This document shows positions 1 to 11,289 of a DNA stretch of 64,000 nt, one piece after another. Where the stretch lies: NCBI GenBank assembly GCA_020796225.1, contig CM036775.1:6074393-6138392 (forward strand). Reading direction: 5' to 3'. This DNA is from Arion vulgaris. Its lineage: Eukaryota; Mollusca; Gastropoda; Stylommatophora; Arionidae. The notes beneath the pieces are model-generated. The model made no database searches. It was given only the letters and a program-made list of their open reading frames with translations, and had not been told where the DNA came from. Both the position numbers and the translations under genes were made by a program. Position 1 is the first letter of the stretch; the number at the start of each line of letters is the position of its first letter.

Positions 1-4
1 ACCG

Positions 5-1552
5 ATGGTTAAGTTGGACAGTGGCGGAGATTTAGCAAGAGCTAAAGGTGGATTTGATCGCGGTGCGAGAGGGGACGTCATACGCACAGATTACGGAGAA
101 TATTCTGTTTACCGGGGACCTCAAAATTATGATACACCGCCCTCACAAAGATATAGTGGAGGGCCCGTGTCTGAACCTCAACCCTCTCAGTGGTATGGTG
201 GTGGTTCTGTTCAAAGTCCTGGAAGAAACGGTCATCAGGCACCTCCTACAAGTGGAGCACCAGGTCCTATCATGCTTACACAAGAGAATTTTCGCGAACA
301 GCCTTCTCCAACCCAACCATACAATGCCGTACCGACAACAAAAGGATATGGTATGTATGAACAGTCTAACTATGGTGGTCCGCCTGGTGGTTACCTACGC
401 CAGCCGGACGTAATCATGCAAACTCGGCAACAATCAATAGAAAGCATTGAGCATCCATCTCACGACCATATTTTCAATCAATTACAACAAGGTTCTACTA
501 CAGGAATTCAAATGAGACATGAAGAAGTCAGCATGCGTAACAACGCAACCAATCGCTTATCCAGTGGACCTGCTAATGAAAACCGCATGTCAGGTGGTCA
601 GATCCCAGCTGTGAATCGTCTTTCAGCAAGCCATGTAGCGCATAGTGGACAATTATCACCTCGTCCTAACGATTTAACAGCTTCAGGTTACCCAGGCGGA
701 GTCCACTACACACAAAGACTCGGTGATCCAACATCCCTCCTGTCTCCCTTTAACAAGCATGAACTCTCCCAGATCCCCACTTGGTGTATCACAGAACAGT
801 CCACGTGGATTCGATCAAAGGGATGGATTCGGACCGATATTTTCCGGCTTCAACCTGAAAGCAGGGGAAAGCAGCTGATCTGGATCCTCCAGAGCACAAT
901 GTCGGCACGAGACCAGTCGCCAAAGTTCCACTCACATGATCGGTGTCAAAGTCCTTCCTTGATTTTCGAATGGTTAGCTGAAACCAAATCCGATAACGAC
1001 AGGATTCTTCCGAAAGCGATGTTTACGACAATACTAAAGAAATCCTTGGAAAACACGAGATACCGGAACAACATGCAGCTAAAGATAGTAATTATCCAGA
1101 AGGAGATGCCTTAGGATTTTTCTGGAAGCAAAGATCGATACAACGACCGTAATAAAGATTTCTTGTCACAATGGAATGATACTGTGAAAGATCACAAGAT
1201 TGGCGTCATTGGTAACCCTTCAAGATTTGAAGAACAACCTAGCGATGTTTACCGTTACGGTGCCCCTCGTGACTTCACGCAGTTCGAAGATAACAACAAT
1301 AAGAACAGATTCAGTTCTCCGGTTTACATCGATGACAGTCAGCATTCTCGGAACTGGGGTCAAAGACAACAATTATCCTATGAGCATGTCGGTAACCCTC
1401 CCAATCCGATGACCCCTACGCCCGAACCAAGATTTGAAATCGCGAATATGTTCTCCAACGTAAGATTACAACAGAACAGTGCTAATCAAGATATGTACAG
1501 ACAACCCAGGAATATAAACGAATTTGAAGACGGCCTTGGTTATCTCCCATAA
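5..1552 (+). pseudogene. Disrupted Gly/Pro/Gln/Tyr-rich coding region, family unknown
   Basis: I do not recognise this protein. A frame open from 5 to about 760 encodes a low-complexity hydrophilic chain rich in Gly, Pro, Gln, Ser and Tyr, with pieces such as SQRYSGGP, QWYGGGSV and SNYGGPPGGY. At about 760 the sensible reading moves to another frame (NSPRGFDQRDGFGPIFSGF) and ends at TGA near 880. A third frame with several stops continues (EILGKHEIPEQ). From 1163 to 1552 the first frame resumes with similar composition and ends at TAA (C-terminus EFEDGLGYLP). The continuing composition across three frames suggests one exon broken by indels, either a pseudogene or sequencing errors. No signal peptide, domain or splice site is evident, and the 5' end may lie outside the window. 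It could instead be part of a mobile-element ORF. Confidence 0.4.
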
Positions 1553-1589
1553 CATTTTTCGAGATTTATCAGTAACGATATTCATTTGT

Positions 1590-2010
1590 AAACGCTGTCA
1601 ATCATCTAAAACCAATCTTGAAACACCCAGCAATTCCAATACAGACTAAATGGCAGATTATAAATGCAATCTTCATATTAACACTGTGCTACCAGAGCCA
1701 AACATGGACACTAACAAAAGAACAAGAAAGAAAAATTACCATCTGTGAAATGAGATGCTTGAGGAAAGCGGTAAATAAAACAAGAAGTGACCATTTAAGA
1801 AATGAGGAAATTAGAGGAACAGTCGGAACACCTTCTATTAGATTCGTTGAAAAACCGAGATTCAAATGGCTTGCCCACTTGATAAGAATGAACCTGAATA
1901 CACCAGTTGCAAGAGAGTACACATGAAAATGGAATCATCAAGATGAAAGGGCAGACCAAGAAAAAGATGGGTTGATGGAATTACAGATATCCTAAACACC
2001 ACAATACCAC
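1590..2010 (+). mobile_element. LINE 3' fragment (RT C-terminal domain)
   Basis: The open stretch 1618-1926 encodes the region that follows the RT domain in many non-LTR elements: a QTWTLTKEQERKI segment, then CEMRCLRKAVNKTR, then RFKWLAHLIRMN, equivalent to the common K/RWxGHxxRM motif. Reading continues past a stop at 1924 toward a GRPRKRW-like piece at about 1950-1980. No palm motifs are present, so this is a 5'-truncated dead copy. The fragment at 28890-29165 belongs to the same family. Confidence 0.75.
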
Positions 2011-2239
2011 AGCATATCAAACGATCGAGCGCGCATTATCTCAGAAACCGATTATCAGTTAAATCTACTACGCCTAACGGCAAAAAAGCAGAGACGTAAA
2101 CAGCATATCAAGCGACGAGTGTGCACTACCTCTGAAACCGATCATCAGTTAAACTCGCCACATCTAACTGCATAAAAACAAAGCAGAGACGCACAAAAGA
2201 AGATGATTCATCTAAAGTGATGTCTCCAGGTACTGTGTT

Positions 2240-2525
2240 TACACTGGCTGTAATTGAAGCACACACATTGAATAGTGTTGTACGAGCGTTGCAGGAACCT
2301 GCAAGGGAAGACAATAATAGTACTATTGCCACCAACATGTCGCAGCATGTCGTATGTAGGACCTAGAGACACTACCCTAGTCAATAAAAATCTGCGCAGA
2401 AATCGGATATTCTGGCCTGCTTGTAGGCGCATAACTGCCACAGCGTACAATCGCTCTTAAACTCAGATCACAGAATGGTTAACAAGGGGTCGATATGGAG
2501 CGTTCAAAGAAGAAGAACAAAAGAA
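2240..2525 (+). repeat. Interspersed repeat with GAAGAA tail (copy 1)
   Basis: Non-coding sequence sharing the core CTTGTAGGCGCATAACTG and a tail of AAGAAGAAG with 28516-28772 and 47690-47880, and in reverse with 26100-26290. The 28.5-kb copy has a target duplication, so I read this as a short retroposon. Confidence 0.55.
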
Positions 2526-2529
2526 GAAA

Positions 2530-2880
2530 AGTGTTTAGTTGTTTCAACAAACTCCAGGTTGATTCATTATTACATCCCAATTATGAATTCATTCATTTGT
2601 CGTTTAGTTGTTTCAACAAACTCCAGGTTGATCCATTATTACATCCCAATTATGAATTCATAAATTTGTCGTTTAGTTGTTTCAACAAACTCAGGTTGAT
2701 CCATTATTACATCCCAATTATGAATTAATTTGTCGTTAGTTGTTTCAACAAACTCAGGTTGACCATTATTACATCCAATTATGAATTCATTCATTTGTCG
2801 TTTAGTTGTTTCAACAAACTCCAGGTTGATCCATTATTACATCCCAATTATGAATTCATGAATTTGTCGTTTAGTTGTTT
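2530..2880. repeat. Minisatellite, about 70-bp monomer, 5-6 copies
   Basis: The monomer begins TTTAGTTGTTTCAACAAACT and includes CATCCCAATTATGAATTCAT. Copies start near 2532, 2603, 2672, 2734, 2800 and 2869. Small indels between copies change the reading frame, so short ORFs here are not genes. Confidence 0.9.
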
Positions 2881-2989
2881 CATTAACACTATGACGCAAC
2901 TCTATGCTAATATATACATACAAGATTTTTAACACTTTGACGTTATATATATATTGCGACATTATATATATATATATCATCTTAATCAT

Positions 2990-3470
2990 CATCAAGGGCC
3001 GTGCCGGGTGAACGTAGGCGATCATGGATCTCCACAAATCTCTGTCCACGGTGTTTGCTATCATCTCAAATGTTGAAACTCTATCGTGCCATGAAGTCAG
3101 GCTGTCTAAATTGTTCTCTCTCCATCTTCCTCTGTTTCGTCTCCATTCGATTGTACGTGTCACAATGTGTCTCAAGCCTTTCCTTCTCATCACATGTCCC
3201 AAAAATAATGATTGCCTCTTTCTTATATTGGTAATAAGCCTGGCCTCATATAACTCCTCCATTAGTCATTTTAGAGTCCATTATTTCTATTGCTCTAAAC
3301 ACATCTCTGTAGCCCACAGAGATGTTTCTATCTGTTTGTTCATTGTCCATGACTGGCATCAGTTTGTCAGTATTGGTTCTATGTAGCACTGTATAACTCT
3401 CATTCTGACCTCAATTGACAACGATTTGTTACATATAATGTTTCTCATTTTCTGGAACGATGCTATGGAC
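2990..3470 (-). mobile_element. LINE 3' fragment, minus strand
   Basis: The minus-strand frame 3262-2837 reads RKRQSLFLGHVMRRKGLRHI, a LINE C-terminal motif, then degenerates. The same nucleotide family occurs at 37735-38530, where the RT catalytic YADD is also present. The copy is 5'-truncated, and its 3' end abuts an AT dinucleotide run at about 2945-2985. Confidence 0.8.
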
Positions 3471-3740
3471 TGCCCTATATATATAAATATTTATATATAA
3501 ATTATATTTAACAAGGTTAACTGAGGTGGTATTTCCTAATGAAACGTCCTGTGTTCGATCCTCGTAAAATCACTTTTATTTTGTAGGAAAAATAAAACTG
3601 ATTACTTGTGCAGCGTGGCGACAGCTTCGGGTAAGCAGCCTTAATTCATGAACTCTGTATAATGTTACAGCGTGCTCTAAAATATTAGAACAAGTTTATG
3701 TAGTAAAAGTCTTCTTCTTCTTTACTTTCTTTAATCCTGT
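3470..3740. other. AT-rich spacer, no gene seen
   Basis: Contains an AT-rich stretch (3475-3520) and, at about 3520-3590, a weak tRNA-like piece with a possible B box (TGTGTTCGATCCT), perhaps a decayed SINE head. Nothing else is recognisable. Confidence 0.3.
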
Positions 3741-3779
3741 TTTACCTCACAGCGCCATTATAATAACATATTTCTAGAA

Positions 3780-4300
3780 CGGGTCCCTGATCTGATGGTA
3801 GAACCAGCCAGCCTGTCTGCTCTCTCATTGCCAACGGCACCCATGTGTCCCTGATCTGATGGCAGAACCAGCCAGCCTGTCTGCTTCTATTGCCAACGGC
3901 ACCCATGTGTCCCTGATCTGATGGCAGAACCAGCCAGCCTGTCTGCTCTCTCATTGCCAACGGCACCCATGTGTCCCTGATATGGTGGCAGAGCCAGGCA
4001 GCATGTCTGCTCTCTCATTGCCAACGGCACCCATGTGTCCTGATCTGGATGGCAGAGCCAGCCAGCCTGTCTGCTCTCCCATTGCCTAACGGCACCCATG
4101 TGTCCCTGATATGGTGGCAGAGCCAGGCAGCATGTCTGCTTCTCATGCCAACGCACCCATGTGTCCCTGATCTGATGGCAGAGCCAGCGCCTGTCTGCTC
4201 TCTCATTGCCAACGGCATCCATGTTCCTGATATGGTGGCAGAGCCAGGCAGCCTGCCTGCTCTCTCATTGCAACAGGCATCCATGCCCCGGAACGAAGAT
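3780..4300. repeat. Minisatellite, about 63-bp monomer, 8 copies
   Basis: Tandem copies with cores CTGATCTGATGGCAGA and CATTGCCAACGGCACCCATG. Two monomer variants alternate (CTGATCTGATGG and CTGATATGGTGG). ORFs on both strands within it are array artefacts. Confidence 0.92.
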
Positions 4301-4324
4301 AAGTGTAATTCTGCAAATTGTTAA

Positions 4325-4440
4325 AGCTTGTAGTGATTCGGTCCATTGCCAGCGCACCGAGTCGGCCTCCACGTTTCAAATCATACTCAATGAATCATTC
4401 AGAATGCACGCTTAAGTGTAGTTTTGTGACTCCAGAGATC
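4325..4440. repeat. Fragment of dispersed family F
   Basis: Shares GTGATTCGGTCCATTGCC and the AATGAATCA..CAGAATGCA pieces with 8400-8510. Inverted copies lie near 43260-43400 and 44880-45030. Confidence 0.6.
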
Positions 4441-4632
4441 GATGAAGAAGAAGATCTGGTAGCAGATGATACATACGCAGTAATATTTACACAATGATAA
4501 CATAACTCTTATTGTTATGTTATATTGTATGTTATAACATATAACAATTCATCATCATCATTTGTGGAATATTTATTCATTATTAAGTGCCTTATTTCAA
4601 TATACATGTTTTCTTTTTAATTCAAAATATTT

Positions 4633-5092
4633 GCAGTTGATTGATTGATAGGAGCATCATCATTGCACTTCGATGAATAACCTTGTGTTTTTCAATCGAT
4701 TTCTTTCAAAGAAACATCGCAATGGTGGTACACGTATTCGTAGTACCGGTGAGAGTCCCCGATGTAATTTAGTAGATGGTAAAACACAATTTTGTTTGAA
4801 TTTTATTTTTAAAACTTTCTAATAAATTTTGCCTGAGCAGCAGCTTTCCAGCCTGCTCTTCTCGGTCTTGAACTGACAACGGCTCTTTTACATGCTCAAC
4901 CTGTACAAATGACCCACGTTTTATCGCCTGTCTCCGATAGGACTAGGAACTCAATCTCACCTACTTTGAGATCAAGGATCTCTGGGAAAATATCACGATA
5001 GCTTCGCGATGGAGTGAACCGAGTACCATTGAAACAAGAGGCGATCACGAAACCTCTACGACACAGAGACCCCCTCCTCTTCATTTATATTC
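4633..5092 (-). repeat. tRNA-derived SINE family B, nearly full length
   Basis: On the minus strand the element starts GGTCTCTGTGTCGTAGAGG, an A-box-like start, followed by a B-box-like GGTTCACTCC. A tRNA-unrelated body follows, and the element ends in an ATCAATCAA-type tail at about 4633-4650. Related copies are at 7733-8142, 16587-16860 and 51585-51740. The tail type suggests mobilisation by a partner LINE with a short tandem 3' end, which is inference. Confidence 0.75.
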
Positions 5093-5269
5093 ATACAGTA
5101 TAATATATAAACACTCATTTATCATATTTATAGGTATGTATAAATATTTGATATCATATTGGTTTATCAATATCTAATCAAGATGTCTTTACGAAACTTG
5201 AGTCACAAGAATAAACATCTTTATTTCATGACAATCTTAGAGTTGATATTGTTATATTTCATTCAAATT

Positions 5270-5580
5270 GTGAAACACATAGAACCAAATCAAAACAACA
5301 CACCAAAGTAATGTAGTTTGACAAAATACAAAAACAATAACAATACACATCAACGTTTCGACCGCAAGCCTTTATCAAGAAAAGATTACAAGAGAGATGA
5401 AGAATTTCACTCTACACAACATGTAGAATCAAACAATAAGTTCCTAAAGGCCCAAAAATAAAAATCTGTGACTAAAAACGAATAACAAAATAAATGAATA
5501 ATAAACTCGAAGTGGAGATAACAAGCTAAACAATAAAGGGCCGTTAGGAAGTTATTGTTTGATTCTATTTTGAAATAGTT
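5270..5580. mobile_element. Penelope-like terminal repeat fragment
   Basis: Contains AACGTTTCGACC..GCCTTTATCAAG, the signature seen in the inverted terminal repeats of the Penelope-like copy at 21584-22857, plus related body sequence. No coding domain remains here. Confidence 0.55.
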
Positions 5581-5599
5581 GTCTGCAACAAATACAGAA

Positions 5600-6310
5600 C
5601 ATCAAATAACAAGAATTCAGGAGAAGCGATGAAATTAGAGAAATGTCTTGTCAATCACTAGTAACAACTGTTATAAGAAGGAGAAGATGGAGATATGTTG
5701 GGCACATCTTGAGAAGAAATGTCTGGTCAATCACTAGTAACGACTGTTATAAGAGGGAGAAGATGGAGATATGTTGGACACACCTTGAGAAGAAATGTCT
5801 TGTCAATCCCTAGTAATAACTGTTATAAAAGGGAGAAGATGGAGATATGTTGGCAAATTGAGAAGAAATGTCTTGTCAATCCCTAGTCAACTGTTATAAG
5901 AAAGAGAAGATGGAAAGTTGACACCCTTGAGAGAAAATGTCTTTCAATCATAGTAACAACTGTTATAAGAAGAGAAGATGAGATATGTTGTGCATACATT
6001 GGAGAAGAAATGTTGGCAATCCCTAGTAACAACTTTTATAAGAGGAGAAGATGGAGATATGTTGGACACCTTGGAGAAGAAATGCTTGTCAATCACTAGT
6101 AACAACTGTTATAAGAAGGAGAAGATGGAGATATGTTGGGCATACATTGAGAAGAAATGTCTTGTCAACCACTAGTAACAACTGTTATAGGAAGGAGAAG
6201 ATGGAGATATGTTGGACATACATTGAGAAGTAATGTCTTGTCAATCACTAATAACAACTGTTATAAGAAGGAGAAGATGGAGATATGTTGGGCACACCCT
6301 GAGAAGAAAT
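5600..6310 (+). repeat. Minisatellite, about 75 bp, built from LINE 3' coding sequence
   Basis: About nine copies of a monomer including ATAAGAAGGAGAAGATGG. In one frame each monomer encodes RRRRWRYVGHT, the conserved Trp/Gly/His segment of a LINE C-terminal domain. The last copy runs directly into the rest of that LINE domain at 6300-6450. Copies vary by short deletions. Confidence 0.85.
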
Positions 6311-6455
6311 GATGAAAGAATATCAAAGCAGGCATTGAAGAACTTTGCTGAGAGAGGCAGGAAATATCGGTCTCAGTTCCATGAAAGAAATTGAGCGAGT
6401 TGCATAGGATAGAACGGTATGGAGAAATTGCTGGCAGGCACGCGTATAATGGTAC
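6300..6455 (+). mobile_element. LINE extreme 3' coding end
   Basis: Continues the array without a break: SKQALKNFAERG, then in a neighbouring frame SMKEIERVA and DRTVWRNC, matching the terminal motif (x-I-x-x-x-A-x-DR-x-x-W-R) of LINE C-termini. Decayed by frameshift and stop codons. Confidence 0.7.
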
Positions 6456-7040
6456 GATTATTTTTGAAAGAAATTGGTTTTAATGGAAAACGAATTTTAC
6501 TGGAAAACAGTTAGTATAAAAGACACAATTTATTAAATTTCACGTCTCACACTCCTTGATACTGCTCACGCTTCTCTGGGGAGACGCGCCTCCAGGCTGA
6601 GAACTACTGTTGTATGCTATACAGCAAGCATAGTTGAGAGAAAATGAATGAAAATATAGACCTCGTCAGCACGGTACTTAATGCTGTATATGGTTTGAAA
6701 CGAGACATAACAATTATATAAAAATTGTGAACAGATAAACGTAAGAGAACAAAATCAATGTTAATATTGTCATTAAAATGAATTTTTCTTTTTTGTTGAG
6801 TAAGGGGAAGTAACAATTTGATTTCAAATTATTTGCGGGTTGTGTCCATTTAAGATCGGAAGATGTTCTACACTGATCTCACCTTTCTATGGATACCTTC
6901 TGTAGTGGGTCTACTGGAACTCTCGAAAAGGCTTCCGTTTGTTGCATCCCTTAGTTCGATTCTTCTATTTTAACATCTGTCTTCCTCTTGCCTGTTATTC
7001 TTATTGCTCTAGGATGAACTCTTCAAAGGTATCACATTTA
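6455..7040. other. AT-rich intergenic sequence, nothing recognised
   Basis: No ORF with a convincing protein and no tandem structure. Short frames on either strand have no recognisable motif. Confidence 0.4.
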
Positions 7041-7045
7041 TTATA

Positions 7046-7250
7046 TGTCGCCCGCCTGCCCAGCGTGTTCGTAGCGCGTTGGACGACCGGTGAGAAGTCC
7101 CCTGTGAGTGCGGCTCAATTCAACGGGCTAGAAGAAAAGCCATAGGTTCTCCAGATTTACGGTGTTCGTGGCATCGAACCGAAGGGTTACGATGTTCATG
7201 ACACCGAGCCGAAGTGCTTTCAGCTCAAGTGCTTCTGAATCGGGAGGAAA
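7046..7250 (+). repeat. tRNA-derived SINE family A
   Basis: The tRNA-like head has an A-box-like GTAGCGCGTTGGAC and a B-box-like GGCTCAATTC. The body includes GGTGTTCGTGGCATCGAACC and CAAGTGCTTCTGAATCGGG, ending in an A-rich run. Inverted copies are at 10345-10484 (head truncated) and 26995-27205 (head retained). Confidence 0.8.
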
Positions 7251-7261
7251 AAATAAATTAT

Positions 7262-7500
7262 ATGTTCACCCATCTATTGTATCCCAAAAAGTGGGAGCGG
7301 TTGGCCAGAAGACAGAAGCATGGATGGTAGTGAGTGATGGCTCAAAAAGGAAAGAAGAAAAGCACCATCACATATGGAAGCAAAAGAAAGCGCTGAGGGC
7401 AGAAAGAGCATCCTATGTATCAGCTCCAGTCTCACCTGCGGCAACTGTGGCAAGGATTGTCACTCAGAATAGGACATTACAGCCAATGACGTTGTTATTC
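7262..7500 (+). mobile_element. LINE C-terminal fragment with CxxC knuckle
   Basis: The 7162-7701 frame passes through GSKRKEEKHHHIWKQKK. A neighbouring frame at about 7425-7480 reads TCGNCGKDCHSE, resembling the Cys/His finger that ends the ORF2 protein of many LINEs. The single long ORF is therefore not one protein but a shifted LINE tail joined to flanking sequence. Confidence 0.55.
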
Positions 7501-7732
7501 AGCACAAACAAACTACGGACGAAACAACTCCTGAGACAAAACAGGCCAATGATGATCATTGTAGCCAAGAGAAAAGTTGAATGGACACAAATTGGTTGTC
7601 GACTAGTCACACTTGTTTCTCTCGCTAACTCCTTCCTTGCTTCCTCGGATATCATTGTTGTACTGGAATATGATCGTGTGTCCTGTCTTGTCCATCCTTG
7701 AGACATTGGGGATACTAGCGCTGATTGGTTTA

Positions 7733-8142
7733 TAGACTATCATCATTGCACGTTGGTCAGTAACTGTACGTGCTCTGATCTTTCTTCTACAGGAAGATCT
7801 CAGCAGCAGAGCACGAACTCCGTAGAGAACTAGTGAGGGTCCTGATATATTTCAGAAGATAGTGAAAATATTGTGCAGGAATTTTATAAACACAATTTTC
7901 AAGAGATTTCCCGGCAGAGGATGTCCAGCCCGTTCTTCTCGATTTTGAACTGCCAAGGATTATGTTACGTGATCAATTTAAACACAGAGCCTACGTTGTA
8001 TCGCCCGTCTCTAATATGCTAGGAACTCGATCTAAGTTTCACTGAGATCAGGATATCTGAAAATACCCCGATGACTCACGAGGGACCGAACGATACCTCT
8101 GTAACAAGTAGCGAGCACTAACCTCTACGCCACCGAGACCAG
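7733..8142 (-). repeat. SINE family B, nearly full length
   Basis: Minus-strand head GGTCTCGGTGGCGTAGAGG (A-box-like), then GTTCGGTCCC in the B-box position. The body matches 4633-5092, for example TTCTTCTCGATTTTGAACTG on the + strand. No ORF. Confidence 0.75.
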
Positions 8143-8254
8143 ACTGTTACTGCAGGGCATACCTACCCACAGGTCAGTGTTTGTTACTGTCATATCATCT
8201 CATTCTAAGAATCCACCGAAAACATTTGTTGATAACAGTCTGACTAGTTTCAGT

Positions 8255-8515
8255 TTCAGTTTCGAATATCTTCATTGCACTCCGGACATGTCCATAGGTG
8301 CTCCGATCTCCTTCGAATATCTCCAACAGCGTCAGTGACTGACCCTACCAGTTCGATTTGATTGATGAGCCTACTCATCTACCATACAAGATAATGTGAT
8401 TGTGCACATTGTTGACGCTGTAGTGATTCAGTCCATTGCCTGCTCATCGAACCAGCTCTACCTTGCGGATCATACTCAATGAATCACTCAGAATGCATGC
8501 ATGAGTAGTTAGAAT
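8255..8515. repeat. Dispersed family F
   Basis: Includes CATGTCCATAGGTGCTCCGA and GTGATTCAGTCCATTGCC. The reverse complement of much of it is at 44880-45030 and 43260-43400, with a fragment at 4325-4440. No ORF. It is probably a SINE-like element with a tRNA-like or other head that I could not define. Confidence 0.6.
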
Positions 8516-8819
8516 CATATTCGTGTTTAGCTTGGTGACACAGTCCAACATTCATACACGACACAACAATATTTGACCTACATGTACTGTGTGCAAAAAT
8601 AGTTCTATAAAATACACAACAACTCATACGCCATGATAGATGTTTGTCACGTGTAATGTTCTTATATCTCATTGATAATACTCGATCAATAGACAACAAC
8701 ATAATCTATTTTTAGATGTGTCAGCACTTCCTAAGTACTCAAACATAAATGCAGTTGAAGTGGATCACCGCCTGTTGGTATAGGCGAACACAAACTTCTA
8801 CAAACGTTAATCTTAGTAT

Positions 8820-9400
8820 GAGATGCTTCATGCAGCAAGTTCAATTATTTAGACATCGTTAATTTTCCAGCATTTTCTGCGTCTTCCACTCAAACAATTT
8901 AACTTTTGTACATATACTAAGGTCTTGAGATAGCAGATATAGTTACTTAGTGAAGGCAAGCTGTTTGAATAGTTAGTTAGTTTGTTCCTCTTGCCAAAGG
9001 CGGCACATAGGGTAGAGGTTTTAGATTCCATGTAATGCGGTTCTTGCTAGCAGTTGGAGATCTCGATGGTTTTACATCCCAATAGTTTACTTTCTTGTTG
9101 GATTGTTCTTCGAAGAGTGGTCTTAGGTCTTCCAGTTTTCTTTTTCAACTATGACCACATAGACTTGTTGATTTAGTCTTCGTCTGATCTAAGAACATGA
9201 CCTAAATATTTCCACCTTCTTTTCCTTATAATATTTGATACAGATTGTTGCTGTGTTCTATCTCTCACTATGTTGTTAGAAACGAAATCACTCCATTTTA
9301 CTTTAAATAATTTTCGGAGACATTTATTCTCAAAGCTGTCCAGTTCTTTTCAATTTTCTTTGTTGATTTCAACTTTCACAACCGTAGGTCAGTACAGGAA
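8820..9400 (-). mobile_element. LINE C-terminal fragment, minus strand
   Basis: Read on the minus strand, 9060-9240 resembles the domain at 28060-28350: GHVLRSDEKK-like and GKRKRGRP-like pieces, here heavily mutated. The segment near 8990-9030 matches the terminal AAFGTKGTN-like end of that copy. A sub-segment of about 75 bp at 8885-8960 is repeated at 9415-9490. Confidence 0.6.
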
Positions 9401-9499
9401 TCACACATGACCTAAATAATTTAACTTTTGTGCATATACTAAGGTCTTGAGATTGCCAGATATTTGTTAACTTAGTGAAGGCACTAGCTGCTATAGCAA

Positions 9500-9780
9500 T
9501 CAGAGTTTATTTATTTCATCGTGTCTCCGTTGTTTGACACTTTACTACCCAAATATGTAAAATGTTTAACTTTCTCCAGTGTTTGGTCATATATTACGAT
9601 GTTTTCTGTCGAGTTTGTGAGGTCCATAATTTTGGTCTTGGCAGAATGAATCTGGAGACCAACCTGTTCTGCAAGTGTGCAAATATTGCTCGTTAGTTTG
9701 TGGATTGCATTCAATATGGCCAGGTCATCGGCAAAGTCAAGATCAAATAGTCTGCTGTTTCTAAGTCCATTAGATGCCTA
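9500..9780 (-). mobile_element. LINE RT fragment with FADD box, minus strand
   Basis: Minus-strand translation gives DLDFADDLAIL, the RT motif C with its two catalytic Asp residues, then VGLQIHSAKTKIM and VKHFTYLGSKVS, the usual motif D/E region. The segment is about 85 codons and has no endonuclease or thumb. It is a truncated copy and not functional. Confidence 0.85.
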
Positions 9781-9859
9781 GTCGATAATCTTTGGTGCAT
9801 TTGCGCATGATCCAGTCTATAGCTATCCCAAAATGCATTGGTGACATATAGTATGTACA

Positions 9860-9990
9860 ATATAGTTTATATACAAAAAGGAAAACCACCAGGTCCAGAC
9901 AATATAACAACAGAAGAAATAGAAGCAACAGACGGAATGATGTAGACGTTTTAACAATATTATTTAAAGACATCTATAGTATAAGTTGTG
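9860..9990 (+). mobile_element. LINE RT N-terminal fragment, plus strand
   Basis: Encodes PPGPDNITTEEIEATDGM, the RT motif 0/1 region (GKAPGPDxI-type), then a stop. It lies in the opposite orientation to the RT fragment just upstream, so the two are separate insertions or a rearranged copy. Confidence 0.6.
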
Positions 9991-10344
9991 TCCAGAAAAT
10001 CACTGACTCGTTGACTGTGGTTGATGGCGACGTGCTTCTATAGACAAAAGCGACATCACCAACGATCTAAAAGAAAATGTTGAAGATTTCAACGAAGAAG
10101 AAAAGGTATTCTCATCTCCCGGTTGCAAGTTATGCATACCGATAGGTGCGGCAAGACGGGACAACCACAAGAGAAATCACAGTAGATACATCAATCAACA
10201 CAGAACGGGAGTTGTTAGTCTAAACACACTGAGATACATACTTGGGAGGAGGAGATGGGAGCAATTATGGACATGTCCGATGTAGATGATCCTCAAATGA
10301 ACAATGGCGGCGTCCTGTCAAGGATATGCCACAATTTTCAGTTG

Positions 10345-10484
10345 TTTTTTTTTCAGATGCAGAAGCACTTGAGCTTTCACCTCTTCAGCTCGGTGCCATG
10401 GACATCGCATCAGTTCGGTTCGGTGCCAAGAACACCGTAAATCTGGGAAACCTGTGGCTTTTCTGCCAGCCCACGGTTCAGTTT
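10345..10484 (-). repeat. SINE family A, head truncated
   Basis: Reverse-oriented match to the body of 7046-7250 (CAGCTCGGTGCCATGGACAT, CAGTTCGGTTCGGTGCCAAG), preceded by a run of T, which is the A-tail on the minus strand. The tRNA-like head is missing. Confidence 0.75.
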
Positions 10485-11289
10485 AATGTCCATAATGATA
10501 GATGTTCGAATATCCCTGATCGACTACGCGTACCGGCATGGCACATCATGATAATAAAACTATGTAATAAACTGAACAGTTAAAGTAAAATGACGTAGAT
10601 TGGTACAACAAGCCAAACTGGTACATTTCTTCAACACGTTGTATGTTCAACCACAGCCAGGCTTTAGCACAGGCCAGACAACTCGCCAGGTATTCCCTGA
10701 CCTGGATAAGAAAAGGGGACTGACTATATTCTTAAGATCTCTTTACGAAATCCATTACTGTACAGACATACATTTAATGACAAACATCGTAAATGGTTTA
10801 TAGATAATAATAAACTTGAGATATGGTCATAAAATGAAATTTATTTTAATCAAATGATCATGGTTTTATTCATATTTGGTTTTATTCATATTTAACACAG
10901 CTTTAAGAAAATTCAATGTAGAAGCTCAAAATGATTAACAAAGTATTGCAGAACAACAGTTGCATTATAATGTAATACATAGTTGTATAATAAGGTACAA
11001 TATACATTTCTAACAGACACAAAAGTTGATTTAACTGTAGCACACTTTGTTGTTCTTTTATAAATGTCCATCTTACTTAGATCATTGATATGTAATGATA
11101 AATATTGTAAACAATTGACTATAAACAATTACTTGCTAGTGAAATTTGAAGTACCCTTCCACGTTTCTACATTTTATGGACATTTGAAGCACATAAGCAA
11201 ATTATATCAGATGAACTGAAACAAAACGCTCGTGATGCAAACATTGCAAATTAGCTTATACACATTGTTTCTTATAGTTTGCCTTGAGA

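Noticed and set aside
7162..7701. 179-codon + strand ORF
   Set aside because: It spans the end of a SINE, a frameshifted LINE C-terminus and flanking sequence. No single protein family fits the whole.
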